Part shown: piece by piece, positions 10,496 to 21,508 of the stretch | Layout: each line of letters begins with the position of its first letter | Numbering within the stretch: position 1 is the first letter of the stretch | Origin: Eimeria necatrix | Taxonomy: Eukaryota > Apicomplexa > Conoidasida > Eucoccidiorida > Eimeriidae | DNA: 21,508 bases | NCBI RefSeq assembly: GCF_000499385.1 | Contig: NW_013654470.1 | Coordinates: 1-21,508 of the forward strand | Direction of reading: 5' to 3' | Position numbers and translations under genes: made by a program | The notes under the pieces: generated by a model | What the model saw: the letters and a program-made list of their open reading frames with translations, nothing else | What the model was told of the DNA's origin: nothing | The model's database searches: none

Positions 10496-10988
10496 CCCGT
10501 ATTCGTCCTCTTCCCCAGCCCCAAACCAGCCACTTTCACTCCAGCAGCAAATGCTGCTGCAGCGGCTCCTGCACCAGCAGCAGCTGATGCAGCAGCAGCA
10601 CCAGCAGCAGCTGCAGCAGCATCTGCACGAACGGCTGCAGCAGCAGCTCCTACACCAAGAACAGTCTTGCGGAGATGAGATATTTGAAGGAGACGACGAT
10701 GAGGAGCTTCTCAGTATACTGCAGCAGCAGCAGCAGCAGCAGCTGCAGCAGCAGCAGCAGCAGCAGCAGCAGCACGAGGACTCAGGCATCCTTCGCGGCC
10801 TTCAGCAGCACTCGCAGCCACGCCCAAGCCACCGCCACGTTTCGGAGCAAGAGCACCTCTACCACCTGCAGCAGCAACAGCAACTGCAGCAGCAGCAGCT
10901 GCAGCAGCAAAGGCTGCTGCAACAACAGTTGCTGCAGCAGCACCAGCCCTTGCATCCACAAGAAGAAGACCCTTCACAGTGGGACTAA
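4730..10988 (+). CDS. ATG9: ATG9 autophagy membrane protein (middle part not found)
   Basis: ATG9 is the multi-spanning lipid scramblase of early autophagosome formation. Three pieces are supported: 4730-6102, about 7425-8687 and 9343-10988. The last join (CGTGAGC donor at 8688, TCTCTTGGCAG acceptor at 9342) is phase-consistent. The join between pieces one and two is not: the donor at 6103 is phase 2 while the acceptors at 7409 and 7424 need phase 1. About 150-170 conserved residues lie between these points in relatives and are absent here, including transmembrane segments and the region before the THYLP motif. Either an exon was lost in a collapsed assembly or the gene is damaged. The predicted protein is well over 1,000 residues, longer than typical ATG9, because of Gly/Pro/Ala, Gln and Ser runs in the N-terminal arm, inside the core and in the C-terminal tail. 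Confidence 0.85.
6107..6365. repeat. CTG-rich repeat in the ATG9 gap
   Basis: CTG runs interrupted by GTGG, TGTGGCT and GATGCGG variants. On the sense strand it would encode Leu or Cys runs that no ATG9 protein has, so I treat it as intron or assembly-gap flank. Confidence 0.85.
6366..7190. repeat. T-rich degenerate repeat, TTTATTTGTCTC-like
   Basis: About 800 bases of imperfect 10-14 base units of the type TTTTATTTATTTGTCTCC. All three plus-strand frames are open over long stretches and mimic membrane proteins rich in Phe, Leu, Tyr and Ser. This is a product of the repeat and not evidence of a gene. It occupies the place where the conserved middle of ATG9 should be. Confidence 0.9.
7191..7424. 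repeat. CTG-rich segment before the ATG9 middle exon
   Basis: Degenerate TGCTGTCG and CTG units, ending in a near-perfect CTG run at about 7362-7406. The run leads into CTGCAG at 7404-7409 and another CTGCAG at 7419-7424, either of which could be the acceptor for the next ATG9 exon. Confidence 0.7.
7425..8687 (+). other. ATG9 middle exon
   Basis: FTHFLPASW at 7487-7513 matches the ATG9 THYLP(D/S)SW motif. In relatives about ten residues separate this from the next helix. Here about 120 residues of Ser, Gln, Ala and Arg runs intervene (about 7540-7890). The core resumes with RRAMSDLCSGLYSLRLACML and a hydrophobic segment (DELAAVLLAPFLFCLCLP), then DICDCIF and GDLCCFSGLDVAAYGSPD (to about 8187), the cytoplasmic block after the last membrane segment. 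A Gln run (8209-8258) and a Gly/Pro GGGGCCCC stretch follow. The family's GK(M/L)EKS motif is NGKLEKSALSFLLTY at about 8549-8593. The donor is AAGC|GTGAGC at 8688. Confidence 0.85.
8688..9342 (+). repeat. ATG9 intron filled with CTG repeats
   Basis: The donor GTGAGC and the acceptor TTTCTCTCTTGGCAG keep frame (phase 1), joining ASAK to LEAFQEYLL. CTG runs begin about ten bases after the donor (8698-8760) and recur to about 9210. A short GGGGCCCC cluster precedes the acceptor. The first CTG run is open in the upstream frame, so a gene finder may wrongly read it as poly-Ala coding sequence. Confidence 0.8.
9343..10988 (+). other. ATG9 C-terminal exon with Gln-rich tail
   Basis: It starts LEAFQEYLL, continuing the block after GKLEKS. 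A poly-Ala run (about 9462-9488) separates it from a non-repetitive island, ITDEEKGAYFFWLEKLYEF through NQLNFFTRALFKQTL (about 9526-9657). The rest is Ser, Gln, Arg and Gly/Pro runs with short unique patches, including an acidic patch (EIFEGDDDEELLSIL) near 10675-10720, and the stop is at 10986-10988. Tail function is unknown. ATG9 tails in other organisms are also disordered but seldom this repetitive. Confidence 0.8.
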
Positions 10989-11845
10989 GAGGCAACCACT
11001 GGCTAGAACCTGCTGCTGCCGCTGCTGCTGCTGCTGCTGCTGCTGCCGCTGCTGCTGCTGCTGCTGCTGCTGCGGGAGCAGCAACAGCAGCAGCAGCTGC
11101 AGCAGCAGCAGCAGCAGCAGCATGATAAATATGGACAAAAGTACACGAGCCATGGCGCGTCCAGAGGACGGCCTGCTGCTCTCCAACGGCTGAGTTTAAT
11201 GCGAAGGCCTTGCGGCCTCACCTGCAGAGGCAGCAGCAGCAGCCGCAGCAGCAGCTGCAGAAGCAGCTGCAGCAACAGCTGCAGCAGCAACTGCAGCAGC
11301 AACTGCAGCAGCACTTCAGGCATCAGCAGCAGCAGCAGCATCTTAAGAGAGAGTTGAGGGGCCCTTCGCCACCACTGAGGCTCGGGGCGGCTCAAGTCAC
11401 TGCTGCTGCCTTTGCTTCTTCCTCTGCAGCTTCTGCTGCTGCTCTGCTGTTGCTTCTGCTGCAGCTACTGCTGCAGCTTCTGCTGCAGCTTCTGCTGCAG
11501 CTACTGCTGCAGCTACTGCTGCAGCTTCTGCTGCAGCTTCTGCTGCTGCTTCTGCTGCAGCTCTTGCTGTGGCTACTGATGCAGCTGCAGATGCAGGCAC
11601 TGCTGTAGCTCCTGCTGCTGGTACTGCTTTAGCTACTGCTGCAGCCACTGCAGCAGCTGCTGCTGCGGCTACTGCTGCTGCAGCTACTGCTGCTGCAGCT
11701 ACTGCTGCTGCAGCTACTGCTGCTGCAGCTACTGCTGCTGCAGCAGGTGCTGGCAGCAGTGGCGTGGCTTTAGCACACTTAACGCAGGGGGCTAGTGGCT
11801 GCGGCATTGTTAAAAGAGACAAAATGCAGTTAACAGTTGAGCGCC
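10989..11845. repeat. CAG/CTG microsatellites after ATG9
   Basis: No gene is supported here. Visible repeats are CTG at 11009-11073, turning to CAG at 11085-11122; CTGCAG-rich units at 11229-11340; imperfect CTGCAGCT(A/T)CTG units at 11440-11640; and a 15-bp unit, GCTACTGCTGCTGCA, repeated about five times at about 11667-11745. All frames are widely open because these repeats lack stop codons. Confidence 0.85.
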
Positions 11846-11848
11846 TCC

Positions 11849-11960
11849 CGGGGCCCCCAAGGGGCCCCCTAGGGCCCCCTTGGGGGCCCCCTAAGGGCCC
11901 CCTGGGGGCCCCCTAGAGGTTTCTTAGGGGCCCCCTGGGGGCCCCTTAGGGGCCCCCCTA
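11849..11960. repeat. Intergenic GGGGCCCC array
   Basis: GGGGCCCC palindromes separated by short spacers (CCTAA, CCTAG, CTTAG), spaced roughly 11-14 bases apart. It is non-coding, which shows that this motif is not merely a Gly-Pro-Ala coding preference. Confidence 0.9.
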
Positions 11961-12228
11961 AAGGAAAGAAAAAGGAGGCAGCTTCGTGAACCGCCTACAA
12001 TACTTTTTCGACCGAGACATTGCCACGTGGTGCAGCAGCAGCAGTAGCTGCTGCTGCTGCTGCTGCTGCTGCCGGTGCAGCGACAGCAGCAGCAGCTGCC
12101 GCTGTAGCAGGAGAGCAGCAGCAGACACAAAGCACTGGTGAGCAGCTTCTGCTGCTGCAGCAAAAGGAGACGCACTGGGGAAAACCCAGGAGGCAGCACG
12201 GAGATACTCAAGAGAGACAGAGACAGTT

Positions 12229-12261
<33 letters not shown>

Positions 12262-12358
12262 GTCAGGCAGCAGCAGCAGCGGCACAGGAAGAAACAACAG
12301 AAGCAACACAGAGAGAGGCAGCGACAGCATCACAGAGACAGACAGCAGCAGAAGACAC

Positions 12359-12438
<80 letters not shown>

Positions 12439-12597
12439 CTGCTGTTGCTGCTGCTGCTGCTGCCTCAGGCAGCCGCGAGAGAAACTGGAGACGAAGATGC
12501 ACGAGGCCACTGCAGACTTCTGCAGCAAGGCTGTTGTCCCCAGATGCAGCAGCAGCACTGCTGCTGCTGCTATAACTGCTGCAGCTGCAGCAGCAGA

Positions 12598-12632
<35 letters not shown>

Positions 12633-12778
12633 AGTCTTCCCTAGATGCGTCAGCAATTTCGCCTTCCTCGGATTATTCAGAAACGAAAGACAAAAGGGAC
12701 AAAGAGACGCAAAAGGGACAAATAGAAAAGCAAAAAAGAAGCAAAAGAGACAAAAGAAAGAAAAGAAAAAACAAAAAG
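11961..12778. repeat. Repeat-rich intergenic region and CDC48 3' flank
   Basis: CAG/CTG runs at about 12019-12075, 12226-12262, 12357-12463 (CTG with TTG interruptions) and 12599-12633. From about 12676 to 12778 the plus strand is A-rich (AAAAGGGACAAAGAGAC type). On the CDC48 strand this reads as a T-rich TTTTGTCTC-like stretch directly after its stop, probably 3' UTR. No gene was recognised. Confidence 0.75.

Positions 12779-21508
<8,730 letters not shown>

Noticed and set aside
9950..10789. Long minus-strand Cys/Leu-run frames opposite the ATG9 tail.
   Set aside because: They are complements of CAG codons with no independent motif.

Overview
This 21.5 kb window is nuclear DNA from an apicomplexan parasite of the coccidian type, most likely an Eimeria species. 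Four things point there. CAG/CTG trinucleotide repeats are everywhere, giving long Gln, Ala and Ser runs in proteins. Internal AAACCCT (telomere-like) arrays and GGGGCCCC-rich tracts recur. The genes are intron-rich. The three recognisable proteins are eukaryotic housekeeping proteins. The species cannot be fixed from the sequence alone.

Layout, left to right. (1) 744-2750, plus strand: CAF1/POP2, the DEDD deadenylase of the CCR4-NOT complex, in three exons with a low-complexity tail. Its leader (1-743) is GC-rich and probably carries a 5' intron holding a telomere-like array. (2) 2751-4729: intergenic, with GGGGCCCC tracts, CTG runs and a perfect hairpin at 3755-3785. (3) 4730-10988, plus strand: ATG9, the autophagy membrane protein. 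Its first third and last part are clear, but the conserved middle (roughly 150-170 residues in relatives) is replaced by about 1.3 kb of CTG and T-rich repeat DNA. (4) 10989-12778: intergenic between convergent gene ends, almost wholly microsatellite. (5) 12779-21508, minus strand: CDC48/p97 AAA+ ATPase, 14 exons resolved by phase-consistent splicing from the N-domain end (cut by the window edge) to the stop codon.

The three genes do not form a pathway cassette. They cover mRNA deadenylation, autophagosome membrane supply and ubiquitin-dependent protein extraction. The striking part of the window is its architecture. The CDC48 exons carry no homopolymer runs, while most of its introns consist largely of simple repeats that begin within a few bases of the donor or end at the acceptor. 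Three introns end in TTTAGGG arrays next to the 3' splice site. Further intronic arrays are built on TGCATGCA, CTAG, AAATGGCATTTATT and T-rich (TTTATTTGTCTC-like) units. A 14-bp palindrome, GGTGTACGTACACC, recurs at five sites. Part 2 treats these separately. No RNA gene, CRISPR array or transposon was recognised.
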